Origin: Algirhabdus cladophorae
Lineage (GTDB): Bacteria; Pseudomonadota; Alphaproteobacteria; Rhodobacterales; Rhodobacteraceae
Reading direction: 5' to 3'
NCBI RefSeq assembly: GCF_044772865.1
Contig: NZ_CP173029.1
Coordinates: 2,108,001 to 2,172,000, forward strand
DNA: 64,000 nucleotides
The stretch's first letter is position 1. Each line of letters starts with the position of its first letter. The position numbers and the translations under genes were made by a program. A model generated the notes under the pieces. That model ran no database searches. It was not told the origin of the DNA and saw only the letters and a program-made list of their open reading frames with translations. Below are positions 35,720 through 44,387 of the stretch, in pieces.

Positions 35720-36552
35720 TGATTGATGTCAAAATCAGAGATCTGACAGTCAGCAACTCGGCTCCATTGACGCTGATCGGTGGACCTTGCCAATTGGAAA
35801 GTCTGGATCACAGCCAGATGATTGCAGGTATCCTCAAAGAGGCCTGCGATGCCTCAGGGGCGCAGTATATTTTCAAAGGCTCCTACGACAAAGCGAACAG
35901 AACGTCTTTGAATGCACCGCCCCCGTTGGGGTTGGAAAAAGGCCTTGCGGTTTTGCAAGGTGTACGCGATGCCATCGGCTGCCCCGTCATCACCGATGTG
36001 CATTCCGCAGATCAATGTGCCCCTGTGGCCGATGTGGTCGATATCCTACAGATCCCCGCGTTTCTTTGTCGTCAGACAGCTCTGCTATTGGCCGCCGGTG
36101 AAACGGGCGCTGCGATAAACGTCAAAAAGGGTCAATTTTTGGCACCCTGGGATATGCCAAATGTTGTGGCCAAGATCGAAAGCACTGGCAATAAACGGAT
36201 ATTGCTGACCGAACGCGGGGCCTCGTTTGGCTATAACACCCTTGTCGTCGATATGACTTCCCTGCCGGAAATGGCCAAAACCGGCTACCCGGTGGTTATG
36301 GATGCAACCCATGCCGTGGCAAAACCCGGTGGCTTGGGCTCTGCCTCTGGCGGTCAAAGGGAATTGGCCCCCGTTCTGGCCCGTGCGGCTGTGGCCACTG
36401 GAATTGGTGCGGTATTTGCAGAAACCCATCAAGACCCAGATAATGCCCCATGTGACGGCCCCAATATGATCGAGTTGAAAAACATGCCACAACTCATTGA
36501 GACCTTGATGAAAATTGACGTATTGGCTAAGTCAGACCCGATCTTGCTTTAA
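35719..36552 (+). CDS. kdsA: 3-deoxy-8-phosphooctulonate synthase
   Basis: 277-residue enzyme joining phosphoenolpyruvate and arabinose-5-phosphate to make Kdo-8-phosphate for LPS core and capsule linkers. Conserved blocks: GGPCQLES, FKGSYDKANRTS, TDVHS, IPAFLCRQT, KKGQFLAPWDM, TERGASFGYNTLVVDM, DATHAV and AETHQDPDNAPCDGPN. The start overlaps the upstream stop by one base. Position right after polysaccharide-export genes fits a role in building the Kdo-based anchor of the exported glycan. Confidence 0.95.
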   Translation: MIDVKIRDLTVSNSAPLTLIGGPCQLESLDHSQMIAGILKEACDASGAQYIFKGSYDKANRTSLNAPPPLGLEKGLAVLQGVRDAIGCPVITDVHSADQCAPVADVVDILQIPAFLCRQTALLLAAGETGAAINVKKGQFLAPWDMPNVVAKIESTGNKRILLTERGASFGYNTLVVDMTSLPEMAKTGYPVVMDATHAVAKPGGLGSASGGQRELAPVLARAAVATGIGAVFAETHQDPDNAPCDGPNMIELKNMPQLIETLMKIDVLAKSDPILL

Positions 36553-36570
36553 AAATTTTGGACATTCCTT

Positions 36571-38067
36571 ATGACGGCTCCCCTCAGCACAGTAACCCCA
36601 AACACATGGGCCTTTTTGCGCGACGCAATGATTACACCAACGGGGTTTCGCGAATACGACGCGCGATGGCAGTACCCTGAACAGATCAACTTGGTCGGCA
36701 TTACAGCGCTTGGGCTAGGCTTGGGCACGCAGATGCATGCGCGCGGGATTGAGCCTGTGATCGCAGTCGGCAATGACTACCGCGACTATTCGCTGTCGAT
36801 CAAAAACGCTTTGGTTCTGGGACTGATGCAAGCTGGCATTCACGTCAAAGACATCGGACCAGCCCTATCGCCAATGGCATACTTCAGCCAGTTCCATCTT
36901 GATGCCCCGGCTGTGGCCATGATCACGGCCAGTCACAATCCCAATGGGTGGACGGGCGTTAAAATGGGCTTTGAACGCCCACTGACTCACGGCCCAGACG
37001 AGATGGGCGAATTGCGCGATATCGTCTTGGAAGGGCGCGGGGTTGCGCGCGATGGCGGCAAGTACGAATTTGTGCCCGGCGTGCAAGACGCCTATTTGGA
37101 CGATCTTGTGGGTGACTTTAAAATGACACGCCCGCTCAAGGTTGTTTGCGCGACCGGCAATGGCACGGCCAGCGCCTTTGCCCCTGCCCTGTTTGAACGC
37201 TTGGGCGTCGAAGTTGTCGCCTCGCACAATGAACTCGACTACACCTTCCCCCACTATAATCCTAACCCTGAAGCGATGGAGATGTTGCACGACATGGCCG
37301 ACAGCGTGCGCACGTCGGGGGCTGACTTTGCCCTTGGTTTCGACGGCGACGGCGATCGATGTGGCGTCGTGGATGATGAGGGCGAAGAGATTTTCGCCGA
37401 CAAAGTCGGTGTCATCATGGCACGGGATTTGTCCAAAATTTATCCAAATGCCACTTTCGTGGCAGATGTAAAATCCACGGGTCTCTTTGCCTCGGATCCC
37501 GAACTGGCGGCCAATGGTGTGACCGCAGATTACTGGAAAACTGGCCACAGCCATATGAAACGACGGGTAAAAGAACTGGGCGCTTTGGCTGGTTTCGAAA
37601 AGTCGGGCCATTACTTTTTGGCGGAACCCATTGGACGCGGTTATGACTGCGGCATGCGCGTTGCTGTTGAAATTTGTAAACTGATGGACCGCAATCCTGA
37701 TATGAAAATGTCAGATTTGCGCAAGGCCTTGCCCAAAACCTACGCCACGCCAACCATGTCGCCCTTCTGTCCTGACACGGAAAAATATCAAGTGCTGGAA
37801 CGCGTTGTGGCCAAACTGGTCGAGCGTCACGAGGCAGGCCAGCCGCTGGCCGGACGGGCCATCAAGAACGTCGTAACGGTCAACGGCGCACGGGTCATTT
37901 TGGACAATGGTGCTTGGGGGCTGGTGCGGGCCAGTTCTAACACGCCAAACCTTGTGGTTGTGTGCGAAAGCCCTGATTCCGAGGCCGAAATGCGCGCCAT
38001 TTTCCACGACCTTGATGCAGTTATCCGGACCGAACCCAGTGTTGGCGACTACGATCAATCGATTTGA
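36571..38067 (+). CDS. manB: Phosphomannomutase/phosphoglucomutase
   Basis: 498-residue alpha-D-phosphohexomutase that interconverts hexose-1- and hexose-6-phosphates for nucleotide-sugar synthesis. The phosphoserine loop is ITASHNPNGWTG (S121), the metal loop is FDGDGDRCGV, and a sugar-binding loop lies near GFEKSGHYFLAE. It follows kdsA by 18 bp and is likely co-transcribed to feed the same surface polysaccharide pathway. Whether it prefers mannose or glucose is not decided by sequence. Confidence 0.9.
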   Translation: MTAPLSTVTPNTWAFLRDAMITPTGFREYDARWQYPEQINLVGITALGLGLGTQMHARGIEPVIAVGNDYRDYSLSIKNALVLGLMQAGIHVKDIGPALSPMAYFSQFHLDAPAVAMITASHNPNGWTGVKMGFERPLTHGPDEMGELRDIVLEGRGVARDGGKYEFVPGVQDAYLDDLVGDFKMTRPLKVVCATGNGTASAFAPALFERLGVEVVASHNELDYTFPHYNPNPEAMEMLHDMADSVRTSGADFALGFDGDGDRCGVVDDEGEEIFADKVGVIMARDLSKIYPNATFVADVKSTGLFASDPELAANGVTADYWKTGHSHMKRRVKELGALAGFEKSGHYFLAEPIGRGYDCGMRVAVEICKLMDRNPDMKMSDLRKALPKTYATPTMSPFCPDTEKYQVLERVVAKLVERHEAGQPLAGRAIKNVVTVNGARVILDNGAWGLVRASSNTPNLVVVCESPDSEAEMRAIFHDLDAVIRTEPSVGDYDQSI

Positions 38068-38125
38068 TCTTTTGACGCCGCGGGTGAATACTCGACCCGA
38101 TCACAGTGTAAAACCCGAGGAATAA

Positions 38126-39439
38126 ATGGTGCGGTATCTCCTTGTCTGCTGTCTGCTTTGTTGGGCGGCCGCTGCGTCGGCGCAAGTATCTGAAACCCAA
38201 CCCTCCGGCGCGATCTCAGTTGAGGACAGCGCGGCGCAAGACGCGGCAATTGCCACACGCATTCGCGGCATTTTGGAAGAACTTGATGGCTACCAAGATG
38301 TGACCGTCACCGTTTCAAACGGCATCGTCACCTTACGCGGTACCACAATCGATACGGCCAAAGCCGCTGAACTCAACGATTTGGTGGGCCGCGTCGAGGC
38401 CGTGGTGGCCATCGAAAACAACGTTGTTGAGACCACTGATGTGGTGGAACGTCTAAACCCCGCCGTTGACCGCTTTATGGCGCGGATCAATCAAACCGTG
38501 GCCTACTTGCCCCTTGCGATGGTGGCGTTGACGGCTTTTTTGATGGTGGTTTTGCTGGGGCTTTTGATCGCGCGGTTCAAACAACCATGGGACCGGCTGG
38601 CGCCTAACGCCTTTATCGCAAACATTTACCGGACCTTGGTGCGTTTGGCCTTTGTGGTCGGTGGTCTGGTTATTGCTCTGGATATCTTGGGGGCTGCGGC
38701 CCTCCTATCGACCATTTTGGGCGCTGCGGGGATCATTGGTTTGGCCATTGGTTTTGCCGTCAAAGATACGGTCGAAAATTTCATCGCCTCGATTATGCTG
38801 TCAATCCGGCAGCCGTTCAGACCGAATGACACCATCGAAATTGGTGGCGACACGGGCAAAGTGATCCGCTTGACCAGCCGCGCCACGATCCTGCTAAGTT
38901 TTGATGGCAATCACATTCGTATTCCGAACGCGACCGTTTTCAAAAGCCGGATTGTCAACTTTACCCGCAATAACGAGCGTCGATTTACCTTCACACTTGG
39001 CGTGGCTTACGGGACAGATCTTGCAAAGGCGCGAGATTTGGCGATCACAACCCTGGCCGATCTACCTTTTGTTCTTAAAGAACCCGCAGCGGATGTGATA
39101 ATTCAGGATCTTGGCGACAGTACCGTTGGTCTCTTTGTTGCGGCATGGATTGCGCAACACGAGACCAGTTTTGGGCGCGCACGTGGCGAGGCCATCCGGG
39201 TTTTGTTGCAGACCTTCGACCAAGCCGGAATCGAAATGCCCGAACCCACTTACCGCCTGCTGACGTCCAGCGCGGATCAATCGAGCGACGCAAAACCGAC
39301 AAAACCTATCATTGCCCCCCCAATGGGCGGCCAGACCGTGGCCCCCGAACAAGATCGTCAGTTAGAAAAAATCATCGCCCAAGAACGAGAAGAATTGGAA
39401 GACGGGGATCTTCTGGCCAAGGGCGGACAAGAAGAGTAG
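38126..39439 (+). CDS. MscS-family mechanosensitive channel with N-terminal BON domain
   Basis: 437-residue protein: signal peptide (ends ASAQVS), a BON domain (about residues 35-105, RIRGILEELDGYQDVTVTVSNGIVTLRG), three to four helices, and the MscS pore helix and beta domain (ILGAAGIIGLAIGFAVKDTVENF, then IRQPFRPNDTIEIGG). The C-terminal tail is hydrophilic. It should act as a tension-gated safety valve under osmotic downshift. The exported BON domain may tether it to membranes or wall. It stands alone before tRNA-Gln. Confidence 0.88.
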   Translation: MVRYLLVCCLLCWAAAASAQVSETQPSGAISVEDSAAQDAAIATRIRGILEELDGYQDVTVTVSNGIVTLRGTTIDTAKAAELNDLVGRVEAVVAIENNVVETTDVVERLNPAVDRFMARINQTVAYLPLAMVALTAFLMVVLLGLLIARFKQPWDRLAPNAFIANIYRTLVRLAFVVGGLVIALDILGAAALLSTILGAAGIIGLAIGFAVKDTVENFIASIMLSIRQPFRPNDTIEIGGDTGKVIRLTSRATILLSFDGNHIRIPNATVFKSRIVNFTRNNERRFTFTLGVAYGTDLAKARDLAITTLADLPFVLKEPAADVIIQDLGDSTVGLFVAAWIAQHETSFGRARGEAIRVLLQTFDQAGIEMPEPTYRLLTSSADQSSDAKPTKPIIAPPMGGQTVAPEQDRQLEKIIAQEREELEDGDLLAKGGQEE

Positions 39440-39499
39440 AATTTTTCGTTATAATGGTCTTGCAGCGCATGGGATTTGTGCTTAATTACGGCCTCACGT

Positions 39500-39574
39500 T
39501 GGGTTGTGGCCAAGTGGTAAGGCATCTGTTTTTGGTACAGAGGATCGTAGGTTCGAATCCTACCAACCCAGCCA
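39500..39574 (+). tRNA. tRNA-Gln (anticodon TTG)
   Basis: 75-nt cloverleaf including an encoded CCA end. Acceptor TGGGTTG pairs with CAACCCA, D-arm GCC/GGC, anticodon stem TCTGT/ACAGA with loop TTTTGGT (anticodon TTG), and T-arm GTAGG/CCTAC with TTCGAAT. It borders an accessory region with IS remnants on its 3' side. Confidence 0.97.
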
Positions 39575-39836
39575 ACTTTCTTTAGGTATGACATCTGGCG
39601 TGAACCGCGACTTGTCCGGCTGGAAACGCGACTTCTGTCGGGTAACAGCGCATCTTCAAGCGTTTTCTCCGGTTTTTTGCCTTACGCATGATGTGAGACG
39701 CCTCTTCGCGAATTTCTAATCGACGCCCCAGACATGGGCGAAACGACAACTCACTAGCAGATCCTTAACGTTCGCTGGCATGCGAGAAGTGCTGGCGCGC
39801 AAATTTCTCATTTTACGGAACGATATGGCCTGCTCT

Positions 39837-40173
39837 CTATGGTGTTCGCAAATTTGGGTTAGCTCTGTTCAGGTCTTGGTCCATGATCGACCGGTTAAAA
39901 TAGTCCGCTGGCATCAGGCCAGCGAGGCTTGTGTGTGGTCGGTCATGGTTAAAGTCCGTCCGCCAAGCGGCGATGAGGTTTCGAGCATCACGCAAGCTGT
40001 CAAACAAATGTTCGTTCAGGCATTCATCTCGCATCCTGCTATTGAAGCTTTTGACGAACGCGTTCTGCATTGGGTTGCCGGGTGCGATGTAATGCCAATC
40101 GACCTTGCGGTCTTCCTACCATTTCAGGATCGCATTTAAAGTCGGCTCCGTGCCGTGATCGCTGATCACCATG
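39837..40173 (-). pseudogene. Decayed IS3-family transposase fragment (C-terminal rve part)
   Basis: Remnant of an IS3-family OrfB. The frame reads MVISDHGTEP...ILKW, a TAG stop, then EDRKVDWHYIAPGNPMQNA...RDECLNEHLF and ends after a RPHTSLAGL-type segment. Intact relatives have a Gln codon at the position of the TAG. The N-terminal half of the transposase is missing. At about 40173 the sequence switches abruptly to enoyl-CoA hydratase homology. No left inverted repeat was identified, and 39575-39836 contains nothing else I can name. Confidence 0.8.
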
Positions 40174-40473
40174 CAGGGGTATCATCGCCTGACAGGTTGC
40201 AAACAGGTCTTGGAAATACTGAAAACCACCATCTGCATCCGCGCGGCGTGCTGACAGTTCTTTGAGGTTATGCCCGGTACAAAAGTGGTTTCCGCCGCTG
40301 CGCAGGATTACCGCCTAGACGCTGCGACCTTCGGCAATCTTGTCGAATGTCTCGGACAGTGCCTGCAACATCGCCTCGGACAAGGCGTTAATCGATTTGA
40401 GCGCGTTCGGCGTCAAGACGGCCACCTCATCGACGTCAGTACGCAAGACAGCGTCCTGTTTCGTGATCGTCAC
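40174..40473 (-). pseudogene. Enoyl-CoA hydratase gene, truncated by the IS fragment
   Basis: GTG at 40473 begins VTITKQDAVLRTD, followed by VAVLTPNALKSINALSEAM, KIAEGRSV, then a TAG stop and AVILRSGGNHFCTGHNLKEL with FQYFQDLFATCQAMI. This is the N-terminal third of a crotonase-fold enoyl-CoA hydratase. It carries one internal stop and is cut off at the junction with transposase sequence. The C-terminal two-thirds are absent. It starts immediately after the rhodanese gene, so the two formed one operon. Confidence 0.75.
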
Positions 40474-40474
40474 A

Positions 40475-40880
40475 TCAAAGTCCCCCGGCCTTTTTCCATG
40501 CGGCCATACCACCCGTCATGTTCACAACAGGCGAAAGCCCCATGTCCGTGGCAACCATCGCGGCCAAAGCGGACCGGCCACCAGACGCGCAATAGATGAC
40601 GTAGGTTTTGTCCTGATAGAACTCAGGTTTGTGCGCCGGGCTTTCCGGATCAATGTGGAATTCAATCATGCCGCGCGACGAGGCGACTGCGCCCGGGATC
40701 ATGGCGGTTTTGCCTGCTCTGTCCCATCGCGCAGGTCTACAAAGACGTGATCGGGAGAATTGACCATCGGCAGCGCATCTTCCGCGCTGATCGCTCGCAC
40801 GGATGATATGGCCCGCTTGACGATGTCTTTGGCACCCCTGATGATTTTCTGAGCCGTCTTTTCAAGTCTCCAAAGCCGGG
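40475..40880 (-). pseudogene. Rhodanese-like domain gene with frameshift
   Basis: The upstream frame reads ISAEDALPMVNSPDHVFVDLRDGTEQAK and hits a stop. Homology continues in another frame from MIPGAVASSRGMIEF through the active-site loop IYCASGGRSALA to MTGGMAAWKKAGGL. The two halves together make one rhodanese domain, so a single-base indel is the simplest explanation. No in-frame start codon is visible for the upstream half. It lies just after the CoA-binding gene. Alternatively the downstream ORF (40475-40702) could be expressed alone, but it would be incomplete. Confidence 0.7.
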
Positions 40881-40893
40881 TTTTGGACGAACA

Positions 40894-41358
40894 TCAAATT
40901 TTCAGATCGAGTCTTGGTTTCCAGAAAGGGCGGAAGAGTTCGATTTTTGGGCAACGGTTCATGACCACCTGAAGGCCCGCGTCTTTGGCGAGTTTGGCCG
41001 CGCGGTCGTCGTAGACGCCAATCTGGCCCCAGAGCACTTTTGCGCCGATGGCGATGGCTTTTTCGGCAAAGCCGTAGAGTTCTTCTTTGGGACGGAAAAC
41101 GTCGACCATGTCGACCGGTTTGTCGATCTCTTCCAGCGAGCGATAGACTTTGAGTCCGCGGATCTCCGCCAAATTCGGGTTCGGGTTAACGGGGAGAATG
41201 TCATAGCCAATCTCACTCAACTGCCGCAGCACACCGTAGCTGAACTTGGTCTTGTCCGCGCTGGCCCCGACCATGGCGATGGTATTCACTGATTTCAGAA
41301 TGTCGGCCAGGTATTTCGGATCGTAGTCATAGATATGATCAACGTCTGCATCGGGCAT
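40894..41358 (-). CDS. CoA-binding protein (YccU family)
   Basis: 154-residue Rossmann-type CoA-binding domain protein, with VNTIAMVGASADKTKFSYGVLRQL as the nucleotide loop and YDILPVNPNPNLAEIRGLKVY after it. MVDVFRPKEELYGFAEKAIAIGAKVLWGQIGV is highly typical of YccU-like proteins. Function is unknown; some bind CoA in stress or acyl-CoA metabolism. The start is MPDADVDHIYDYD at 41358, with an in-frame extension to 41445 rejected because it runs into the ferredoxin gene. Separated by 4 bp from the ferredoxin. Confidence 0.82.
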   Translation of the reverse strand: MPDADVDHIYDYDPKYLADILKSVNTIAMVGASADKTKFSYGVLRQLSEIGYDILPVNPNPNLAEIRGLKVYRSLEEIDKPVDMVDVFRPKEELYGFAEKAIAIGAKVLWGQIGVYDDRAAKLAKDAGLQVVMNRCPKIELFRPFWKPRLDLKI

Positions 41359-41362
41359 AGGC

Positions 41363-41725
41363 TTAGACTTTCGGTGAGGCGATATCCGCCTTGAGTTCAT
41401 GGGGTTTGAGCGGATCAAGAAACGGGTTTCGATAAAGCCGGTCATGGCTCTCTACCCCGATCTCCAGCGTGATGTCGGTGGTTGCTCGCGCCACACACAG
41501 GATCACATAGCCGTTCTCAATCTGCCGATTGTTCAGCGCCACCTGACGCCGCTGATCCACCTCACCAGCGGTGAGCTTGGCCGCGCATGTGATGCAGCCG
41601 CCATACTCGCACCCATAGGGCAGATCGACGCCTTGGTCGCGCAACTGTTCCAGCAGTGGGCGGCGGTCATTGACGGCATAGGTCACGCCGTCGCGGTTGG
41701 CGATAGTGACTGTATGCGCGGTCAT
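41363..41725 (-). CDS. Plant-type [2Fe-2S] ferredoxin
   Basis: 120-residue ferredoxin with cluster cysteines C39, C44, C47 (YGCEYGGCITCAAKL) and C77 (VILCVARA), the standard C-x4-C-x2-C...C set. A 20-residue C-terminal tail (LDPLKPHELKADIASPKV) extends beyond the fold. The start at 41725 overlaps the methanethiol oxidase stop by 4 bp (ATGA), so the two are coupled and the ferredoxin may carry electrons for that pathway; this link is an inference from context. Confidence 0.9.
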   Translation of the reverse strand: MTAHTVTIANRDGVTYAVNDRRPLLEQLRDQGVDLPYGCEYGGCITCAAKLTAGEVDQRRQVALNNRQIENGYVILCVARATTDITLEIGVESHDRLYRNPFLDPLKPHELKADIASPKV

Positions 41726-43071
41726 AGCCAGATGTCGCTTGTGCAATCGCCGCCGGGATAGCGCGCTTCGTGGCAACGGGAAGGGCCATTTGGTTCCTTG
41801 CCGAAGTCCACGATAAAATCTTCGTTGATCTTCATCCCTCCATTCACCGGATCGCAATCGATCTGCACCATGACCCCGCCCTTGGTGCGGATGTCAGGGT
41901 AAAACTGGTTATCCCACGTCGAGAAAAGCGAGGTGGTGACATAGAGCCGCTTGCCATCAAGGCTAAGTTGGAACATCTGCGGACCGCCTGCGACATCGAC
42001 ACCATTCACCTTAGGGGCCTTGCCCAACAGACCGCCCATGTAGACCTGCCCCGTCAGAACAGGGTTGTGAGGATCGCTGATGTCATACTGACGCATATCG
42101 CCGTGCAGCCAGTTGTTGAGATAAAGGTATTTGTCATCCATCGAAATCAGGATCGCGCTCATCACACCGGGCAGCGGGATCGGCCAGTCTGGATGTATCT
42201 CATTCTCAACATCGATGATCTTTTCCCACTGCCATTTGTTGCCGTCTTTCCACCAGTGGATAACGTTTGTCGAAAGCGCTGCGCCGCAGAACCCGTGGGT
42301 GCTGTCTGGATCATGGTGAAACTTCACTTCCAATGGTAGCAGGCCGTCCTCGCCAAGGTAAAAACTCTCGACAGGTTCGCGTTTCTCAAAGTCCCAGAAG
42401 TGCAATTCGCGCCCGTATTTCAGGTGCCCCACTTCTTCCAAATCGAACCCCGGCATAAAGGTATTGGGCGCGGCCCATTCTGACGAAACCATCACATTGT
42501 GACGGGGCTGGTACCAGAAGTCGTAGCCAAACTTGATCTCTCCCATTGAGCTTTCCCAACGGCCCTGAATCTCGAAATCTTTATTCAGATGCAGATACCC
42601 GCCCGGCGCTTCGCCCTTGGCATCGCCCAGCATCGAGATGATAATCTCGGAGCCCAGACAATGCACGGTATGCGGCCCGGACAAGTCAGTTTTTGCCTTG
42701 ATCTCTGCCCCGTCGATAACCTTGTGCAGGCGCGGCGCGCGAGGGTCGGTGGCTGTATCGACCACGTGTATGTTGTTGGATCGCACGCCGGGCAGCAGCA
42801 GGTATTTGCGCGACATCGACCCATCATCAAAACAAGATGAACAGGCGTTCCATCCCATGTGGTGCAACTCATCCCCGATGCCCGGCATCTCAAGCCGGTG
42901 GATCACTTGGGAATAGGTCGGGCTATCCGGATCCACATCGACCGTGGCCAGATAGTCGGGCTTTTGAATGCCCGTGCCTGTGTAGATCGCGATTGTGTAA
43001 AGCAGCTTTTCACGGGGCGCACGGATCGCCTCTGCCGGTGATGCATAGCCCGGCCCACAGCATTCTGACAT
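41722..43071 (-). CDS. mtoX: Methanethiol oxidase (selenium-binding protein 56 family)
   Basis: 449-residue SBP56-family protein, the family that includes bacterial methanethiol oxidase MtoX. That enzyme converts methanethiol with O2 to formaldehyde, H2S and H2O2 and is copper-dependent. Conserved segments include MSECCGPGYASP, HHMGWNACSSCF, GPHTVHCLG, KFGYDFWYQPRHN, HFWDFEKR, FHHDPDSTHGFCGAALS and SRCHEARYPGGDCTSDIWL. There is no clear signal peptide. A strong GGGAGG site precedes the ATG. Divergent from an IclR regulator across 68 bp. Substrate is inferred from family and marine context. Confidence 0.85.
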   Translation of the reverse strand: MSECCGPGYASPAEAIRAPREKLLYTIAIYTGTGIQKPDYLATVDVDPDSPTYSQVIHRLEMPGIGDELHHMGWNACSSCFDDGSMSRKYLLLPGVRSNNIHVVDTATDPRAPRLHKVIDGAEIKAKTDLSGPHTVHCLGSEIIISMLGDAKGEAPGGYLHLNKDFEIQGRWESSMGEIKFGYDFWYQPRHNVMVSSEWAAPNTFMPGFDLEEVGHLKYGRELHFWDFEKREPVESFYLGEDGLLPLEVKFHHDPDSTHGFCGAALSTNVIHWWKDGNKWQWEKIIDVENEIHPDWPIPLPGVMSAILISMDDKYLYLNNWLHGDMRQYDISDPHNPVLTGQVYMGGLLGKAPKVNGVDVAGGPQMFQLSLDGKRLYVTTSLFSTWDNQFYPDIRTKGGVMVQIDCDPVNGGMKINEDFIVDFGKEPNGPSRCHEARYPGGDCTSDIWL

Positions 43072-43080
43072 TTCGCCCTC

Positions 43081-43132
43081 CCTTGCGATCCCCTCATGAA
43101 TCTCATAAAGTGATAACTGAAATATCGCAAGG
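43081..43132. promoter_or_regulatory. Inverted repeat between mtoX and the IclR gene
   Basis: CCTTGCGAT (43081-43089) and ATCGCAAGG (43124-43132) form perfect 9-bp arms with centres 43 bp apart. They lie in the divergent region and could be operator halves for the IclR protein. Caution: each arm includes the AAGG of the nearby ribosome-binding site, so part of the symmetry may be coincidental. Confidence 0.4.
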
Positions 43133-43139
43133 CAAGAAA

Positions 43140-43901
43140 ATGCATCTCGAACGCGTCACCCTTATCCTAGAGATTGTCGGCCAAAAGGACGTAGCTACAG
43201 TCGCGGACATCTGCGCGCATTCTGACTTGCCCAAACCCACCGTATACCGGCTGGTTCAGGACCTTGTTGCCGTCGGATTGCTAGAGCCCGTCGCCCGGGG
43301 GACGTTTTCTATCGGGCTGCGCCTCAAGCAAATCACCCACAGAGAGCAGTCCGACCGCGCCTTGCTTGACATCATCGGTCCGGCCCTGAAACAGGCAGCG
43401 GCCCAATATGGCTCAGCGTTCTTTCTGTCCCGTCTTCGTGGCAAGTCGGTCGAGATCATTCACGTCGAAACACCACAGACGGGTGTTTCGTACCTTCACC
43501 CCGGTTTGGGGAAACGTCCTTTGCACGCCTGTTCCTGCTCAAAGGCCGTTGCGGCGTTCTCGCCCGACTTGTTCTTGACCAGCGAAATGGAGGGGCGTCT
43601 GCGCGCCTACACCGAATTCACACTGACAAGTGTGCAGGACCTCGAAGCCGAGTTCGAAACCATCCGCAAACGCGGCTTCGCTGAATGCGTCGAGGAGATT
43701 GAGCGCGGCATGTGTTCCGTGGCAGCCCCCCTGGCACCAGACGGGCCGGGTGCCACGCTATCCATCGGTGCGACGGGCTCGGTAAGGGTCTTTACCCCAG
43801 CCTTCCGTGCAAGGCTGGGGCCCGAGATCACTCAGATTGCACGAGACATGTCCGCAAATCTAGGGTGGGATGCAGCGCAAGACGCCAAGAAATCTGGCTG
43901 A
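43140..43901 (+). CDS. IclR-family transcriptional regulator
   Basis: 253-residue regulator with an N-terminal winged helix-turn-helix (VATVADICAHSDLPKPTVYRLVQD, about residues 16-45) and a GAF-like effector domain (VSYLHPGLGKRPLHACSCSKAVAAF; RGFAECVEEIERGMCSVAAPL). IclR proteins sense small organic acids and related ligands. It is divergent from mtoX, so it likely controls the mtoX-ferredoxin-CoA-binding operon. The start ATG 43140 gives a compact N-terminus; much longer in-frame sequence upstream overlaps mtoX and is rejected. Confidence 0.88.
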   Translation: MHLERVTLILEIVGQKDVATVADICAHSDLPKPTVYRLVQDLVAVGLLEPVARGTFSIGLRLKQITHREQSDRALLDIIGPALKQAAAQYGSAFFLSRLRGKSVEIIHVETPQTGVSYLHPGLGKRPLHACSCSKAVAAFSPDLFLTSEMEGRLRAYTEFTLTSVQDLEAEFETIRKRGFAECVEEIERGMCSVAAPLAPDGPGATLSIGATGSVRVFTPAFRARLGPEITQIARDMSANLGWDAAQDAKKSG

Positions 43902-43909
43902 TTTTTTTT
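43884..43909 (+). terminator. Possible terminator at the end of the IclR gene
   Basis: Short stem GCCA / TGGC overlapping the last codons, followed by TGATTTTTTTT. The eight-T run is strong but the stem is only four base pairs. Confidence 0.4.
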
Positions 43910-44387
43910 GCGGGCCTTCGAATCTGGGCCTTTTCCAAATCCGGACTGACCTCCTGCGCAGTAACCGTTGTGTGACAGAGGCCCAACGAGAAGCATTCGC
44001 AAAATGAAGCAGTGGTCTGTGGGTGTCATTGCTGAGCTAGGAAACCACTCTTCACGTAATGGCCAGATCCTTGGACGAGCGCGCGAGCAGTTAAGGGCAA
44101 CTCTCTTGTCGCGCGGGTGACATCATCCAGCCCGATCTGCTGGGCGCTTTTCCACCGATTCCTGCGGCTTTGCTTTGCTCGCCTCAGAGTCAGGTCTTAC
44201 GCGGGCAAAACTTCGACGCTAGATGACGGACCCGAAAAATATGAATGCTATCAGCAGGTTAGAACATGATTAGACTCCGATTTACGCCGGACGTGACGTT
44301 TGATTGCATCGTGTACATGGTCAGCGACACACAGTCGTGCGTTGGCAAGGGTCACAAACGCCAGCCACAAAGCGGCTCGAGCGGACT
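43910..44387. other. Gene-free stretch between IclR and sulfotransferase genes
   Basis: About 480 bp with no ORF I can defend on either strand. A minus-strand frame at about 44034-44155 reads as a plausible peptide (QQIGLDDVTRATRELPLTAR...) but has no start and no family I recognise. It may be decayed coding sequence belonging to the accessory block. Confidence 0.4.

Noticed and set aside
40174..40473. The enoyl-CoA hydratase remnant as DmdD of DMSP demethylation
   Set aside because: Only the N-terminal third remains and its sequence is generic crotonase; neighbouring dmdB and dmdC genes are absent.
44034..44155. Possible decayed protein (QQIGLDDVTRATRELPL...) on the minus strand
   Set aside because: It has no start codon, ends in a stop and matches no family I can name; it could be chance.
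39500..44387. tRNA-Gln as the attachment site of a genomic island
   Set aside because: No copy of the tRNA 3' end was found by eye before 44.4 kb and no integrase gene is present; only IS remnants support mobility.
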